Assembly (NCBI GenBank): GCA_002505455.1
Contig: DAVB01000055.1
Span: 1,274 to 65,273 of the forward strand
Source of the DNA: Euryarchaeota archaeon UBA52
GTDB taxonomy: Archaea > Thermoplasmatota > Poseidoniia > Poseidoniales > Thalassarchaeaceae
Direction of reading: 5' to 3'
DNA: 64,000 nt
The notes below the pieces were generated by a model. That model had not been told where the DNA came from. It worked only from the letters and a program-made list of their open reading frames with translations, and made no database searches. The position numbers and the translations under genes were made by a program. This document shows positions 1-7,927 of this stretch, piece after piece (the stretch's first letter is position 1; every line of letters starts with the position of its first letter).

Positions 1-41
1 GTTATCAGCCGGGTGCTCCAGCCAGGCTAAGCTACACGCCC
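1..41 (-). tRNA. tRNA-Ile(GAT), 5' part only, cut by the window edge
   Basis: Read on the minus strand from 41 down to 1 the sequence begins with a 7-base acceptor strand GGGCGTG, then TA, a D arm (GCTT...GAGC), and an anticodon stem CCCGG followed by the loop CTGATAA, giving anticodon GAT (Ile). The window stops just after the anticodon loop, so the 3' half, including the T arm and any encoded CCA, lies upstream of base 1. Lack of the 3' half means pairing of the acceptor stem could not be checked. Confidence 0.85.
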
Positions 42-149
42 TGAGCGGCCTCCGGTCAGGCGCTACTGATTTTAAGATGCCCATTTGAAAGAGACAATGA
101 TGCTCACGACCCGGCAAGGTCATGAGTAGTGCTGGACTCGGAAGACCAG

Positions 150-1085
150 ATGCCAGTGGTTAGTGGCCCGGCCTACACTGAGGTCGCAATGGGTCTTGCT
201 AATGAGTTGAACATGCAGTACCTCCCTACTGAAACTCGCCGTTTTCCAGATGGTGAGGGGTATCTCCGTACCCCTGTCGAGGGTTTCAATTCAATGCGAT
301 CTGAGCCGGTGATAGTAGTCTCATCCACCTTCCCAGATAATGGAATTGTCCAGACGATGATGATGCTGGCAGGTGTTGCAGACATCCAGAGGGGTGATTT
401 GTCTAACCTGAAGGGAGAGGGCGAACAGAATCTGGATGACTCGGGGAGAAGAATCTTACTTGCGGTGCCGTACTATGGTTATGCACGACAAGATAAGCGG
501 TTCTCGGCGGGTGAAGTAATCGCTGCAGGGGTCATTGCTGATCACCTAGCAACAGCGTGCGATGGAATTGTCATACTAGACATCCATGAGCCGAAGGTTT
601 TGGAATCTCACAAACATCCCATTCAATTCGTTACCTCTGTACCCGAACTTTCTGAGTTACTCTCAAAAGATGTATCTCCAGACTTTATTCTATCTCCTGA
701 CAAAGGAGCTATTGACAGAGCAAGGAAAGTCGCTGAAATCATAGGAGTCCCATACAGCTACCTCGAGAAGAAGAGGATCGATGCGCATACGATAGAACAT
801 ACTCCAAAAGATCTTGATGTGTCTGGAAAGATTGTGGCGATTGTTGATGACATGATTAGCACAGGGGGTACGATCTGCAGGGCAAGTGACGCCTTACGCC
901 GACAGGGTGCGATCGAAGTACATGCAGCTTGTACTCATGGACTATTCACTTCGGGGGCGCTCACTAGGCTCGTTAAGCACGTTGATGGCGTATACAGCAC
1001 GGATTCGCTATCTAATCCACGTGCCGTCGTTTCCGGTGCGCCGGCGCTAGCTCGAGGCGTCAAGAAGCTGTTGAGCACCCTATGA
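150..1085 (+). CDS. prs: ribose-phosphate pyrophosphokinase (PRPP synthetase)
   Basis: Cytoplasmic enzyme making 5-phosphoribosyl-1-pyrophosphate from ribose 5-phosphate and ATP, the precursor for purine, pyrimidine, His and Trp synthesis. Family features are visible: the N-terminal FPDGE segment, the catalytic-loop region PYYGYARQDKRF, the DIHEP segment, and the PRPP-binding motif VDDMISTGGTI near residue 232. The reading frame is also open from a GTG at 129, but the family N-terminus (a short strand then SG) matches the ATG at 150, giving 311 residues, a normal length for archaeal Prs. It lies upstream of the L7Ae ribosomal cluster on the same strand with a 73-base gap. The start choice is moderately sure; the function is very sure. 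Confidence 0.95.
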   Translation: MPVVSGPAYTEVAMGLANELNMQYLPTETRRFPDGEGYLRTPVEGFNSMRSEPVIVVSSTFPDNGIVQTMMMLAGVADIQRGDLSNLKGEGEQNLDDSGRRILLAVPYYGYARQDKRFSAGEVIAAGVIADHLATACDGIVILDIHEPKVLESHKHPIQFVTSVPELSELLSKDVSPDFILSPDKGAIDRARKVAEIIGVPYSYLEKKRIDAHTIEHTPKDLDVSGKIVAIVDDMISTGGTICRASDALRRQGAIEVHAACTHGLFTSGALTRLVKHVDGVYSTDSLSNPRAVVSGAPALARGVKKLLSTL

Positions 1086-1158
1086 TGGCAGGTGGTGTCC
1101 TGCGGTGTGTTTATACAGGCCGCGTTCAGCGGCAGGCCACAGCACGAGGATGATTCCA

Positions 1159-1539
1159 ATGAGTGTACACGTTGCCTTCGAAACCCCACAAGATGTCCAT
1201 GAGATTGTTTACGAGATGGTCAAAGCCCTCGGAAAAGATGGGAGGGGGAGTCTGAAGAAGGGTGCAAATGAAGTCACTAAGGCTGCTGAGAGGGGGACTG
1301 CTATGATGGTCGTCATGGCTGAGGACGTGAATCCGAGCGAACTACTAGCCCACATACCCATGATATGCAAGGAAAAATCGATTCCTTTCATGTACGTTCC
1401 AGATCAAGCATACCTGGCTGAAGCCGCTGGAATGTCTGATGGGACAAAGACCGCTGCAGTAGCTGTTGTTGATGTAAAGAAAGACGGCGAAGACCGATTT
1501 AACGAAGTTAAGGGCCACTATGAGACCCTCTCTGCTTGA
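1159..1539 (+). CDS. rpl7ae: 50S ribosomal protein L7Ae
   Basis: L7Ae binds kink-turns in 23S rRNA and in archaeal box C/D and H/ACA guide RNPs and RNase P. The segment KKGANEVTKAAERG is the family's RNA-binding signature, and the C-terminal half carries the usual AxMxDGTKTAAVAVVD-like core. The ATG at 1159 (126 residues) is preferred over the upstream in-frame codons because a GAGGATG Shine-Dalgarno-like sequence lies 6 bases before it and because L7Ae is about 120-125 residues long. It heads the L7Ae-S28e-L24e cluster common in Archaea; the stop is 12 bases from the S28e start, so the genes are very likely co-transcribed. Confidence 0.95.
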   Translation: MSVHVAFETPQDVHEIVYEMVKALGKDGRGSLKKGANEVTKAAERGTAMMVVMAEDVNPSELLAHIPMICKEKSIPFMYVPDQAYLAEAAGMSDGTKTAAVAVVDVKKDGEDRFNEVKGHYETLSA

Positions 1540-1551
1540 GGTGGTTGAAGG

Positions 1552-1770
1552 ATGTCACAAGAATCCTGGCCTGCCGAAGTGGTCGAAGTTGTCGGCCGTA
1601 CAGGCATGACTGGCGAGGCAACTCAGGTTAAAGTGCGGGTCAACGATGCTCCTAATCCCAGAGATATTGGTCGAATAATAACCAGAAATGTTGTCGGGCC
1701 TGTTAGAATAGGTGATATCCTGATGTTGAAGGATACTGGTAGAGAAGCTCGTAAACTCGGTGCGAGATAA
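1552..1770 (+). CDS. rps28e: 30S ribosomal protein S28e
   Basis: A 72-residue small-subunit protein found in Archaea and eukaryotes, an OB-fold protein near the mRNA exit region. It contains the family hallmarks [16 protein letters not shown] and the C-terminal [16 protein letters not shown]. Normal length for the family. The start ATG at 1552 is preceded by GGTTGAAGG. It sits between L7Ae and L24e, as in many archaeal genomes. Confidence 0.97.
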   Translation: MSQESWPAEVVEVVGRTGMTGEATQVKVRVNDAPNPRDIGRIITRNVVGPVRIGDILMLKDTGREARKLGAR

Positions 1771-1783
1771 GGAAGTGTTGTCA

Positions 1784-1975
1784 ATGCCTGAAACGAGAAT
1801 CTGCAGTTTCACCAGAGAGGAAATAGAACCTGGTACGGGGATTATGTTTGTTCGGAGAGATGGTACTGTACTTTGGTTCAAAGACTCGAAGGCGAGAAAG
1901 AATCATGTAAATCTGAATCGTAATCCTCGACGTCTTAAGTGGACGAGAAGATATGAGAAAGGCGGCATCAAGTAA
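1784..1975 (+). CDS. rpl24e: 50S ribosomal protein L24e
   Basis: A zinc-ribbon-like large-subunit protein of 63 residues. The core reads CSFTREEIEPGTGIMFVRRDG followed by a basic tail (RNPRRLKWTRRYEK), both typical of L24e. The first Cys is present, but the usual CxxC partner spacing and second Cys pair are missing, so this is a zinc-less variant such as is seen in a number of lineages. The ATG at 1784 is chosen over the upstream codon at 1760, because 1760 would overlap S28e and add residues not seen in the family. It ends the ribosomal cluster. Confidence 0.93.
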   Translation: MPETRICSFTREEIEPGTGIMFVRRDGTVLWFKDSKARKNHVNLNRNPRRLKWTRRYEKGGIK

Positions 1976-2017
1976 GCAGTTCCCATTCATCTGAACGGCC
2001 TACATAGAGGTTGATTG

Positions 2018-4078
2018 GTGTTTTATTTCACCGATGTCATCAAGAACCCTACTTTTTCGATCGTCTTGATGAACGTATTAATCACGATACCGGGGGTTGG
2101 TGAATCGCTATCTCGGAAACTTATCAGCGAACTTGGCGATGAGGAAGAAGTTCTCCGTATCATCCGGAACAAAGATGTCGCGTCACTGGCAAAGATTGAC
2201 GGTCTTTCCACAAATCGTGCGATTCGTATAATCAATGAATTCGGGGGCAATGGCAAAAGTATCGCCCAAACAACCGATGCACAGAAACTGCATGATCGTC
2301 TTATCAGCGATATTGAGGGACATGTTTCTTCAGCACCTGGGAAAAAGAGGCTGGGCGTCCTACAACCAGTTGGTATCGAATCAATTAGCGAAATTGAGTT
2401 TCGTAGAAAGATGGTTTCCGAAGCAATGTCCTTCGTTGCAGCGGCTCCATCTTCTGTGATTGAATGGGATAAGGGGTCAAAGGGAATTAGGAGTTTGAAG
2501 AGTTATGTTGGCAAGATTGACAGGGTAATTGTTGTTCCAGACTCTGCATCAGCACAGGAGATTAAGAATACAGAAAAATTTGCCAGAGTAGTAGTTCGTG
2601 GTGTAAATGAAACTTGGAAAGACTACCAGGGACTTCCTCGTGTGACATGGATTGGCCCATATCCGCCTGATCAGTTGCCTGCTGGTTGGGTGTTTTGCAA
2701 GATAGGGGATGATTTCCGATCGATGATTCCCGAGATATCACTCCAGTGGATTGAGAACAACAGGAGTAGCCTGGAATCACTCGTACACTTGAGTAGTATT
2801 CCTCTTGGATTAGATCCATTTAGTGAAAGGATAAGAGATGCAATAGACGGTCTTGATAGTCTTAGTTGGCTTCTCAAAACTGAAAATAGTGGAGCGGATA
2901 TTGAAGATCTCAGAGATGGGCTATGGAGTGAAATTAAAGCGATTGAGGGTTCGGTGAATGACTCGATAGTGGGTTCCACTTCTCAGGCTAGTCTTTCTCT
3001 AGATGGATCAGAAATGTTAGCCTACTATTCAGACGCCAACAGACTTCAACACAGACTTAGAGATGTAGTATCGGATTCGATATCTGAGTCGTTAGAGTAC
3101 GGGCGAGTAAGACTCTCGAAATATCTGGAAGTAAGCGACATCTCAATTCCAATGAACTGCTTCGAGAGCGAATATCCATGTTCTTTCAAGAAGGAAGTGA
3201 TTGAGGCGATCGAACGAGATTTAGATCGCATGATTTCGGAATTCGAAATTGAAGGTGCTATGACTCGTGCCAATACAGCATCTTCTATCATTGGAAGGGC
3301 TCAGGAATCTATTTCTCGGATTATTGATATCGATATGTGGATTGGGATTGCAAAGTGGGCGAGGTTTCGAAAATGTATTCTTCCGGAAATTGAGTCTGAT
3401 GTAGAACCTAGTTGCTACTTCTCAGGATTTAGAAATCCTCTTCTTGGAGTTGATCCTATTCCTGTGAGGTATGGATTTGGGACGCTTCCAGAGCCGTGCC
3501 CAAAAGGGTCGATTGTACTGTTAACAGGAGCGAACTCAGGCGGTAAGACCTCGTTGATTGAAGGTGTGTCTTCGATTCTTCTTCTTTCGCATGCTGGGTT
3601 ACCTGTTCCAGCGGATCAAGCAGTCGTTTCCCTAGCCGATGAAATTCATCTATTGTCAAAAGTTACTGGAACTCAAAGTGCAGGTGCTCTAGAAAGGACC
3701 TTGATAGGGCTCTCAAAGATTGTCAGTTCTAACAAAAAGAAATTCATATTAGCAGATGAGCTTGAGGCTATTACCGAACCAGAAGCAGCCTCTGGCATTC
3801 TGGCTGGGTTACTGGATGCAGCCGCTTCAAACTCTTCGATATCGGTTGTCATGGTAACACACATAGGCGCCTCAATATGTAAGAAAATGACTGCAGAGGC
3901 GAGGATTGATGGTATTGAAGCCAGAGGTTTGGATGAGCAGATGGAATTAATTGTCGATCGAGTGCCTCGAATTGGAGTTTCAGCGAGGTCTACCCCCGAA
4001 TTAATCTTGAAGAGGCTGGAGGCTCGTACCAGTGGTTCTGAATCTGAGCTTTTTCGAAGTATAATTGAACGTCTTTGA
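2018..4078 (+). CDS. MutS-related ATPase with N-terminal helix-hairpin-helix
   Basis: A 686-residue protein. Residues about 20-75 hold a helix-hairpin-helix DNA-binding module (IPGVGESLSRKL ... IDGLSTNRAIRII). The middle is helical, resembling the lever/clamp region of MutS proteins. The C-terminal third is a MutS/ABC-type ATPase: Walker A GANSGGKTS near residue 504 and Walker B FILADELEA near 576. There is no obvious N-terminal mismatch-recognition domain (no Phe-X-Glu motif) and no C-terminal Smr nuclease domain as in MutS2, so canonical mismatch repair cannot be claimed. An AGAGGT sequence at 2006-2011 favours the GTG at 2018 (6-base spacing); TTG at 2015 and ATG at 2069 are alternatives. 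Likely works on recombination or branched DNA; that is inference. Codon use is more AT-rich than its ribosomal neighbours. Confidence 0.85.
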   Translation: MFYFTDVIKNPTFSIVLMNVLITIPGVGESLSRKLISELGDEEEVLRIIRNKDVASLAKIDGLSTNRAIRIINEFGGNGKSIAQTTDAQKLHDRLISDIEGHVSSAPGKKRLGVLQPVGIESISEIEFRRKMVSEAMSFVAAAPSSVIEWDKGSKGIRSLKSYVGKIDRVIVVPDSASAQEIKNTEKFARVVVRGVNETWKDYQGLPRVTWIGPYPPDQLPAGWVFCKIGDDFRSMIPEISLQWIENNRSSLESLVHLSSIPLGLDPFSERIRDAIDGLDSLSWLLKTENSGADIEDLRDGLWSEIKAIEGSVNDSIVGSTSQASLSLDGSEMLAYYSDANRLQHRLRDVVSDSISESLEYGRVRLSKYLEVSDISIPMNCFESEYPCSFKKEVIEAIERDLDRMISEFEIEGAMTRANTASSIIGRAQESISRIIDIDMWIGIAKWARFRKCILPEIESDVEPSCYFSGFRNPLLGVDPIPVRYGFGTLPEPCPKGSIVLLTGANSGGKTSLIEGVSSILLLSHAGLPVPADQAVVSLADEIHLLSKVTGTQSAGALERTLIGLSKIVSSNKKKFILADELEAITEPEAASGILAGLLDAAASNSSISVVMVTHIGASICKKMTAEARIDGIEARGLDEQMELIVDRVPRIGVSARSTPELILKRLEARTSGSESELFRSIIERL

Positions 4079-4105
4079 TGGGAGGAGATGCGATTTAGTA
4101 GATTC

Positions 4106-4855
4106 TTATTCGATCTCGAATAATCCGTCCATGAGTTCTGAATCTAATTTTATCGAATTGAATGGAATTTCCTGTAAATTTCCTCTTTTCTTCCCCGACA
4201 TTAATTCAAAAGCTCGTATTAGACGTCCTCTTATCATTAGATTGTAGATTTTCCAGAGTCTATCTTCACCGCTTGTGCTATGTGACTTGACATCGAAATT
4301 AGACCATCCCGTCACATTGTGTATTTTGGAGTCAGAATCAGAATCGCCCAATCTGATTAGAAGGTCAAACTGTTGTAGGAGTCTGATGGCCTCGTTCATT
4401 GAGTCTTTCTCTGTGTGCTCATAATTTTCATGACCGAGAAGAGACCTCGTGAAAGGATTGGAATAATCGGCATGGTACAGATAGGAGGATAGTCTTCTCT
4501 CGTTGGTAAGACCGATATAATAGTCGTAATTATAGTTCGACAGGCATGTTTTTCGGGGATCCCTCAGAGAGCATATGGTCCTAACATCTGGATGTGCCAA
4601 TGCTGCTTCAACTAGCTCTTTGCCTCCTGGGGCAGAAAGAAAAGAAACCTTTTTTCTGATGGCCTCATTAAAGAAATCTGTAGCCTCTGAATGACTCATA
4701 GAAGTGAGGTCTTTTGTTGTCCCAGACTCATCACATGGTTTACCATTATCGTGTATTGGCCAAAGTCTCTCGCCGTTTGCTATGGCCAAATTTACGATTC
4801 TCGTACCTCCGGCCTTCCTGAAATGCAGAAAGAAGTTCAGACGGCTGTTGACCAT
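4106..4855 (-). CDS. sulfotransferase-like P-loop protein
   Basis: A 249-residue protein. The N-terminus HFRKAGGTRI matches the 5'-phosphosulfate-binding loop of the sulfotransferase family (typical form HIPKTGGTS), and CSLRDPRKTCLSNY about 90 residues later matches the 3'-phosphate-binding segment (typically LRDPVxRxxS). This suggests transfer of a sulfuryl group from PAPS to a glycan or other surface molecule. The rest is poorly recognisable. It stands alone between the convergent MutS-like gene and the pyrB-pyrI pair, with AT-richer codons than surrounding metabolic genes, which could indicate transfer. No PAPS-synthesis or glycosyltransferase genes adjoin it. The fold assignment rests on two short motifs. 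Confidence 0.6.
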   Translation of the reverse strand: MVNSRLNFFLHFRKAGGTRIVNLAIANGERLWPIHDNGKPCDESGTTKDLTSMSHSEATDFFNEAIRKKVSFLSAPGGKELVEAALAHPDVRTICSLRDPRKTCLSNYNYDYYIGLTNERRLSSYLYHADYSNPFTRSLLGHENYEHTEKDSMNEAIRLLQQFDLLIRLGDSDSDSKIHNVTGWSNFDVKSHSTSGEDRLWKIYNLMIRGRLIRAFELMSGKKRGNLQEIPFNSIKLDSELMDGLFEIE

Positions 4856-4912
4856 GATTCTGGCTTGCTGGTTCGTGTTTGAAGTTTGGGCGTCTATGCT
4901 CTGGAGTATAGA

Positions 4913-5380
4913 TCAGATTAGTGATTCGATTATCTCAGCCAAAGATTGTGCTCGTCCACAGTATGCGCACCTTATCTCCAAAGGGTCTTGGGAAACAACT
5001 TGCAAACGGTGAGGCAGGGGTTCATTCGGATTCTGAGTTATGCAATTGAAGAATGAACACCTTGCAATGTTGACTAGTTCCGAACCAAGTTCAATTTGTC
5101 TCTTCTCAGCCACGCCATAATTCCGGATGATAGCTATTGACGCTGAGGGGGCTATTAGTGCAAGCCGATCAAGTTCTTCTTGGCTTAATTCTCGATCTTC
5201 GATCTTGAGTACATCCTTACGGCCTACTTTGCCGCTGGGAACATTCATCACAAGAGAAATCGGATTTGAATGGGAGCCGTCAATGTGAAGCATGCGCATG
5301 ACTTGAACAGCGCTCCCAGATGGTATATGGTCGATTACAGTGCCATTACAGATGGCCGAAACTCTCCTCATCTCGCTCAT
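4913..5380 (-). CDS. pyrI: aspartate carbamoyltransferase regulatory chain
   Basis: Regulatory subunit of aspartate transcarbamoylase: binds CTP and ATP and passes the allosteric signal to PyrB. The N-terminal nucleotide-binding domain begins VSAICNGTVIDHIPSG; the C-terminal zinc domain has the four-Cys set CSFFNC ... CAYC that contacts the catalytic trimer. 155 residues, as expected. The ATG at 5380 overlaps the pyrB stop in an ATGA, so translation is coupled and the subunits are made together. The frame remains open upstream to 5470, but that region lies inside pyrB. Confidence 0.96.
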   Translation of the reverse strand: MSEMRRVSAICNGTVIDHIPSGSAVQVMRMLHIDGSHSNPISLVMNVPSGKVGRKDVLKIEDRELSQEELDRLALIAPSASIAIIRNYGVAEKRQIELGSELVNIARCSFFNCITQNPNEPLPHRLQVVSQDPLEIRCAYCGRAQSLAEIIESLI

Positions 5381-6303
5381 ACAATCGCCTCCGGAATCTG
5401 AATCCCTAAACTCCGACAGAGTAGCGCCATGCGAGTCGGTACGCCATTGAATGCCTGTTTGAAATACCAAGCATGGTCAGTGGAATCGATGCTTGGATGG
5501 ATTTCATTCACCCTCGGGAGGGGATGCATGATCATCATATCGGACTGTACGCTCCTCAAATCCTCGGCCTTCAAGGTGTATATTCCAGCGACCTTCTCAT
5601 ACTCGGCCTCATCTGGGAATCGCTCTCTTTGAATTCGCGTCATGTAGACAACATCCGCAGATGAGATAGCAGGAGCGAGATCTTCGCTTTCTTCGACATG
5701 ACATCCTGAAGATTTGAGGTCTTTTACGATCTCAGGCGGCATTTTGAGAGGTTCGGGGGATACCAATGTCAATGATGCTCCGAAGCGACCGAGGGCATGA
5801 CTCAGACTGTGTACTGTCCGCCCATATCTTAGATCTCCGACCAGCACCACATTAAGACCGTCAATCTTGCCCTGTCCATGACGAATTGTGAATAGATCTA
5901 GAAGTGTCTGAGTCGGGTGGTTGCCAGCACCATCGCCTGCATTCATTATCGGTATCTGAACAGCGTCAGCAGCGTATTGTGCCGCCCCTTGTCTGGGGTG
6001 TCTTATTACAGCGACATCTGCATACCCATCAATCATCTGCATTGTGTCATAGAGTGTCTCGCCCTTCTTGACGGACGATCCGACTTCGCTAAGATTCAGA
6101 ACCTCGCCTCCGAGTCTCTTCATAGCAGTCTCAAAAGATAGCCGGGTTCTTGTTGAGTTCTCAAAAAAGAGATTGGCTAAGACCTTGCCCTCGAGGAGTG
6201 GAAGATGTACGTCGCCTCTGGCAATGGGAAGAAGACGCTCTGCATCATCCAGTAGTGAAATCGCCTCTTCATTGGTCAAATCGTCCATTGTAATGAGGTC
6301 CAC
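5377..6303 (-). CDS. pyrB: aspartate carbamoyltransferase catalytic chain
   Basis: Catalyses the committed step of pyrimidine synthesis, carbamoyl phosphate plus aspartate to carbamoyl aspartate. The carbamoyl-phosphate loop STRTR lies at residues 50-54, followed by GSSVKKGETLYDTMQM with the Ser/Lys pair that reaches in from the adjacent subunit, and HPTQTLLDLFTI. C-terminal HPLPRVNEI is also typical. 308 residues, full length. The start is taken as GTG at 6303, because a GGAGG sequence stands 8 bases upstream; an in-frame ATG lies 15 bases inside. Divergent from the aldo/keto reductase across a 124-base spacer. Confidence 0.97.
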   Translation of the reverse strand: MDLITMDDLTNEEAISLLDDAERLLPIARGDVHLPLLEGKVLANLFFENSTRTRLSFETAMKRLGGEVLNLSEVGSSVKKGETLYDTMQMIDGYADVAVIRHPRQGAAQYAADAVQIPIMNAGDGAGNHPTQTLLDLFTIRHGQGKIDGLNVVLVGDLRYGRTVHSLSHALGRFGASLTLVSPEPLKMPPEIVKDLKSSGCHVEESEDLAPAISSADVVYMTRIQRERFPDEAEYEKVAGIYTLKAEDLRSVQSDMMIMHPLPRVNEIHPSIDSTDHAWYFKQAFNGVPTRMALLCRSLGIQIPEAIV

Positions 6304-6427
6304 GTGTCACTCCTCCGGCTCCTTCAATGGCTGACCGGACATATGTCTTGCCGTATATGGGGCATCGACAACACAAGTTGAAAGAAATCTGGCGAAGGCT
6401 TGAGTATCTAGCCGTAAGCGGACATTC

Positions 6428-7510
6428 ATGGCAGAAGGCATGTACTACAGAATGATGGGTCCTACAGGAATTCAAGTTTCAGTGTTGTCTTACGGATTCT
6501 GGGCCACATATGGGGTTAAGAGCGATCTTTCGGGCGATAGGGGGGTCGAAACTGCGAAGGAGCTTTTGAAAATCGCTAGAGAAGCAGGAGTGAACTGCTT
6601 TGATCATGCAGAGGCCTATGGGACGCCAGCAGGAGAGGCAGAGAGAATTTTCGGTCTTGCTCTGTCCGAATTAGTTGAAGAGGACCCTGAACTTTGGAGG
6701 AGATCAGACCTAGTAATCACGACTAAGATATTCTGGGGAGGGGCGGGCGTCAATGAGCGTGGATTGTCTCGTAAGCATATAATGGAGGGCATGGATGCGT
6801 CTCTAGATCGTCTTGGATTGGACTACGTGGACATGGTATTTTGCCATCGGCCAGATCCGCATACTCCAACTTCGACTGTAGTAAGAGCAATGACCGACAT
6901 CGTAAGGTCGGGAGCATCTACTGCTTGGGGTACAAGCGAATGGTCAGCACAGCAAATCACCGAGGCATTCTGGATTGCAAGAAGTGAGGGGCTTGAACCT
7001 CCTTCATTCGAGCAACCTCAATACAACATGCTTCACAGAGATCGTTTTGAAAGAGAGTACTTTCCTCTTTATCAATCCCCATATTCTATTGGAACAACGA
7101 TCTGGTCGCCTCTGAGATCTGGTTTCTTAACAGGTAAATACAACGACGGGATACCCGAGGGTTCTCGTGCAACTGTTGAAATCTACAGCTGGTTGAAAGA
7201 AGAGTTGGAAGATAGGCGAGAGAAGGGTGAAGTCGACATTGTTAGAGAGTTAACAGCATATGCTGAAGATGTGTTAGATTGTTCTATGGCGCAATTGGCT
7301 TTGGCTTGGTGTCTGAAAAATAAGAATGTTTCAACGATTCTTCTCGGTGCAACGAATTCAAAACAATTGAGAGAGAATCTGGGTTGTATTGATGTTGCCT
7401 TGAAACTCGATGATTCTCACATGGAATCGATAGACAAGATACTCGGGAATAAGCCTGAGACGTGGATTGGTCCCGGTGGAAGTGGGAATAGGGATTTGAA
7501 AACGTTGTGA
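6428..7510 (+). CDS. aldo/keto reductase, Kv-beta-subunit-like
   Basis: A 360-residue NADP-dependent oxidoreductase of the AKR superfamily. The catalytic tetrad is visible as D59, Y64, K100 and H140 (FDHAEAYG, TTKIFWGG, CHRPD). The aligned pattern, with GTSEWS, EQPQYNMLHR and SPLRSGFLTGKY, is that of the AKR6/Kv-beta-like subgroup rather than aldose reductases. The substrate is unknown; such enzymes reduce aldehydes and ketones. It stands alone on the plus strand, divergent from pyrB and convergent with the SAP-domain gene. A second possible start (ATG, residue 5) lies 12 bases inside. Confidence 0.9.
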   Translation: MAEGMYYRMMGPTGIQVSVLSYGFWATYGVKSDLSGDRGVETAKELLKIAREAGVNCFDHAEAYGTPAGEAERIFGLALSELVEEDPELWRRSDLVITTKIFWGGAGVNERGLSRKHIMEGMDASLDRLGLDYVDMVFCHRPDPHTPTSTVVRAMTDIVRSGASTAWGTSEWSAQQITEAFWIARSEGLEPPSFEQPQYNMLHRDRFEREYFPLYQSPYSIGTTIWSPLRSGFLTGKYNDGIPEGSRATVEIYSWLKEELEDRREKGEVDIVRELTAYAEDVLDCSMAQLALAWCLKNKNVSTILLGATNSKQLRENLGCIDVALKLDDSHMESIDKILGNKPETWIGPGGSGNRDLKTL

Positions 7511-7544
7511 AGAGCAAATCTGGAAGACGAAGTAAATGACATCC

Positions 7545-7874
7545 TCAGAGAGAGAGGATGACGAGTCCCAAGGCCAGAATCACAGCTCCGATTAGCACCA
7601 TTGTCTGAAAGGTCACATCTGATTCCTCATGAATATCTGGACCGTCTACGATGTCAGACACTACTGTCTCAATCGCCTCGGCTGCTGTATCCTGCCTGGA
7701 TTCTAAGATATCGGATTCCTCCTTCTTGTCTGAATCCTCTACTTGAGGGTCTTCTTGATTCTCCATAAGCCTGTCAATCAATTCGGCCTTTCGTCCCGAT
7801 ACGGGCAGGGAGTGATCTGCGAGGAGTTCTTTGAGTTGCACGACTGTCATAGACTCTAGACTATCGCGGTCCAT
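7545..7874 (-). CDS. SAP-domain protein with C-terminal membrane anchor
   Basis: A 109-residue protein. Residues about 6-40 form a SAP domain (MTVVQLKELLADHSLPVSGRK...LIDRL), a helix-turn-helix DNA-binding motif. An acidic, low-complexity linker of about 50 residues follows, then a C-terminal hydrophobic segment (MVLIGAVILALGLVILSL) that would place the protein in the membrane with the SAP domain facing the cytoplasm. This arrangement could tether DNA to the membrane; that is inference. The ATG at 7874 is chosen; a GTG at 7889 is also in frame. Upstream of ttuA-like gene's 3' end on the same strand order (53 bases apart). Confidence 0.75.
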   Translation of the reverse strand: MDRDSLESMTVVQLKELLADHSLPVSGRKAELIDRLMENQEDPQVEDSDKKEESDILESRQDTAAEAIETVVSDIVDGPDIHEESDVTFQTMVLIGAVILALGLVILSL

Positions 7875-7927
7875 GACGCTGCAATTCACAACGCGGTACT
7901 TAATCCACGAGTAAATTGGCTTGCGAT

